From assembly GCF_004087915.1 (NCBI RefSeq), contig NZ_CP035108.1, positions 992,001 to 1,056,000 of the forward strand: 64,000 bases of DNA, written 5' to 3'. Below are positions 62,894-64,000 of this stretch, one piece after another. The DNA is from Geovibrio thiophilus. Its GTDB lineage: Bacteria > Chrysiogenota > Deferribacteres > Deferribacterales > Geovibrionaceae. The notes under the pieces are model-generated. The model saw only the letters and a list, made by a program, of their open reading frames with translations, searched no databases and was not told the origin of the DNA. Each line of letters starts with the position of its first letter. Within the stretch, counting starts at the first letter, position 1. A program made the translations under genes and the position numbers.

Positions 62894-63075
62894 TGGTGTC
62901 TCCTCACATTGACTTTTTTTCCTTCTAACCATTTCTCAAGATCATTAGGATCGAACAGAAGCTTTCCGCCTAGTTTGATATGCGGAATCTGTTGCATGTG
63001 CGTCATCTGATAGATTGTTGCCTTTTTGATTTTCAGGAATTCTGCCGTTTCATCGATGTCTAAATATTTTTGCAT
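62890..63075 (-). CDS. Excisionase-like helix-turn-helix protein
   Basis: 61 residues from MQKYLDIDETAEFLKIKKAT, preceded by AAGGAG; the frame opens 24 codons upstream without support. It is a single MerR-like HTH_17 domain (ETAEFLKIKKATIYQM, IPHIKLGGKLLFDPNDLEKWL), the kind used by excisionases (Xis) and small regulators. Its stop overlaps the relaxase start (ATGA), so it is expressed together with transfer functions. An Xis role would couple excision with transfer; a repressor role is equally possible. Confidence 0.8.
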   Translation of the reverse strand: MQKYLDIDETAEFLKIKKATIYQMTHMQQIPHIKLGGKLLFDPNDLEKWLEGKKVNVRRHQ

Positions 63076-63166
63076 ATTTTTCTCCTTATTTTTCTTGTCT
63101 TTATCAGAAATAATTAATAAAAATAACATAGTTACTTTCTTATGCAAAAAGGAGGCAAGTACATCA

Positions 63167-64000
63167 TGACTAAAAGGAAAAAAAGTGAGTGTAGTTTTTC
63201 TGAATATGAAAAAACGACAATTATCAAATACCTTATTTCATTTAAATCTTTTGTTACTGAAAAACATCCTGAAGCTGTTGTCGCCTTGGCGAGGATAAGT
63301 AAACTTATTGATATATATGAAAAATCAGGTAATATTGTAAGGGTGTCTCAGAAGATGTTTTATGATACAGTAAAATCTTCAGCCATAAATAATAAAGAAT
63401 ATGATGAACCTAAATCTGGAAACCCTTCCAATGCTGTCACCAGAGGATTTGTAATCATTTCATCATATATCGATGAGTTCAATAAATTCTATGAAGCTTC
63501 CAATGAATATCAAATTGTTTTAGATGGTCTTATTGTCTCTATAAAACCAAATAGAAAATCGATCTCTTCATTAAATACTAGTTCTCAAAAAGAATTAGGA
63601 TGTGAGTCATTTTTGAATAAAAGAGATGTAAATAATTTTATTAATAATTTTTTGCTTGCGTTAAAATATGTAGTTATTAATCCATCTAAACTTCATAAGT
63701 TGCATGTTTCAAATAAACAATGGCATGCCAACTTGATATTACTGTTTTTGGTTTTATCTTCAATTTTTATAGTATCTCTTATAACCAATTTTGCTCATTT
63801 ATTTATGGCATCTGAGCAAGAAATAATTACAATGATATTATCAAGTGGATTTGCCCTATATATACATATGTTAGCCAGGTATTTGTTTCTAATGGTTCTC
63901 TTATGCATTCCCTTCAAATATTTCTTTAAATCAAAATTTAATCTTGGAATGCTTGGATTTGCAAACGTGCTATCTGCCTTTTTTGTTTCGATGGTTCTCA
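63167..64000 (+). CDS. Multi-span membrane protein, N-terminal part (truncated by window end)
   Basis: Open frame from ATG 63167 to the right edge (277 full codons), with AGGAGG ten nt upstream. The first 185 residues are soluble and helical (starts MTKRKKSECSFSEYEKT), followed by at least three hydrophobic spans (about 193-212, 225-250 and 262-278). No domain recognised. Strongly AT-rich. Divergent from the HTH-relaxase operon. Might be a Yip1-like or mating-related membrane protein, but nothing in the sequence decides this. Confidence 0.6.

Overview
Kind of organism. The window looks like the chromosome of a motile, Gram-negative, anaerobic or microaerobic bacterium. The signs are a class A penicillin-binding protein, a type II secretion/type IV pilus ATPase with its platform protein, chemoreceptor-type proteins, a bacteriohemerythrin tail and an electron-bifurcating NfnAB pair. 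The overall style fits Deferribacterota (Geovibrio/Denitrovibrio-like). This is an impression from protein style only; no database search was possible.

Core part, about 1-34.2 kb. From left to right: a hemerythrin tail; an FmdB-type zinc ribbon; a uvrB-PBP1A-histidine kinase operon with 4-nt overlaps; a soluble Cache-CheW protein; a circularly permuted ATP-grasp/alpha-E/metallopeptidase operon; flavin reductase and peroxiredoxin; a PilZ protein; a nitronate monooxygenase-like protein; a chemoreceptor; a uracil salvage operon (uraA-upp) plus a quinone reductase-like gene; a divergent padR/chrA pair sharing a palindromic operator; a gspE-gspF pair; proS; an M23 peptidase; a candidate small RNA; a two-component system preceded by an unlisted 28-residue membrane protein; and nfnAB. 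Three intergenic stretches (12.2-12.7, 13.3-13.5 and 18.8-19.1 kb) carry eight copies of a roughly 95-nt three-hairpin repeat. Its stems change sequence but stay complementary, and its loops carry GGA/AGGAUG.

Accessory part, about 34.6-64 kb, visibly more AT-rich. Two near-identical restriction cassettes (Mod methyltransferase, Res helicase-nuclease, RhuM-like protein, Mrr-like nuclease) lie in direct orientation about 16.2 kb apart. Between them are a 3' fragment of a tRNA-Leu(CAA) gene, a tyrosine recombinase, an AbiE toxin-antitoxin pair, a PHP-SMC (TrlF-like) ATPase, a SNF2 helicase and a KAP NTPase. To the right come conjugation functions: coupling protein, ribbon-helix-helix protein, oriT-like palindrome, MobF relaxase, and an excisionase-like gene. 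A multi-pass membrane protein is cut by the window end. I read this as an integrative and conjugative or mobilizable element in tRNA-Leu. Its left junction is at 40.89-40.95 kb and its right end lies outside the window, where an intact tRNA-Leu is predicted.

How it fits together. The element carries a defence layer (methylation/restriction, Mrr, AbiE, PHP-ATPase, helicase/KAP) beside its transfer genes. The left cassette lies outside the tRNA junction. It has a different methyltransferase recognition region, a different accessory gene (two-TM protein instead of KAP), a broken rhuM and a deletion-scar ORF. It looks like an older, partly decayed paralogue left by an earlier insertion. The modular variation between cassettes (swapped target-recognition region, swapped accessory slot) and the covarying GGA-loop hairpin family are the two most interesting signals.
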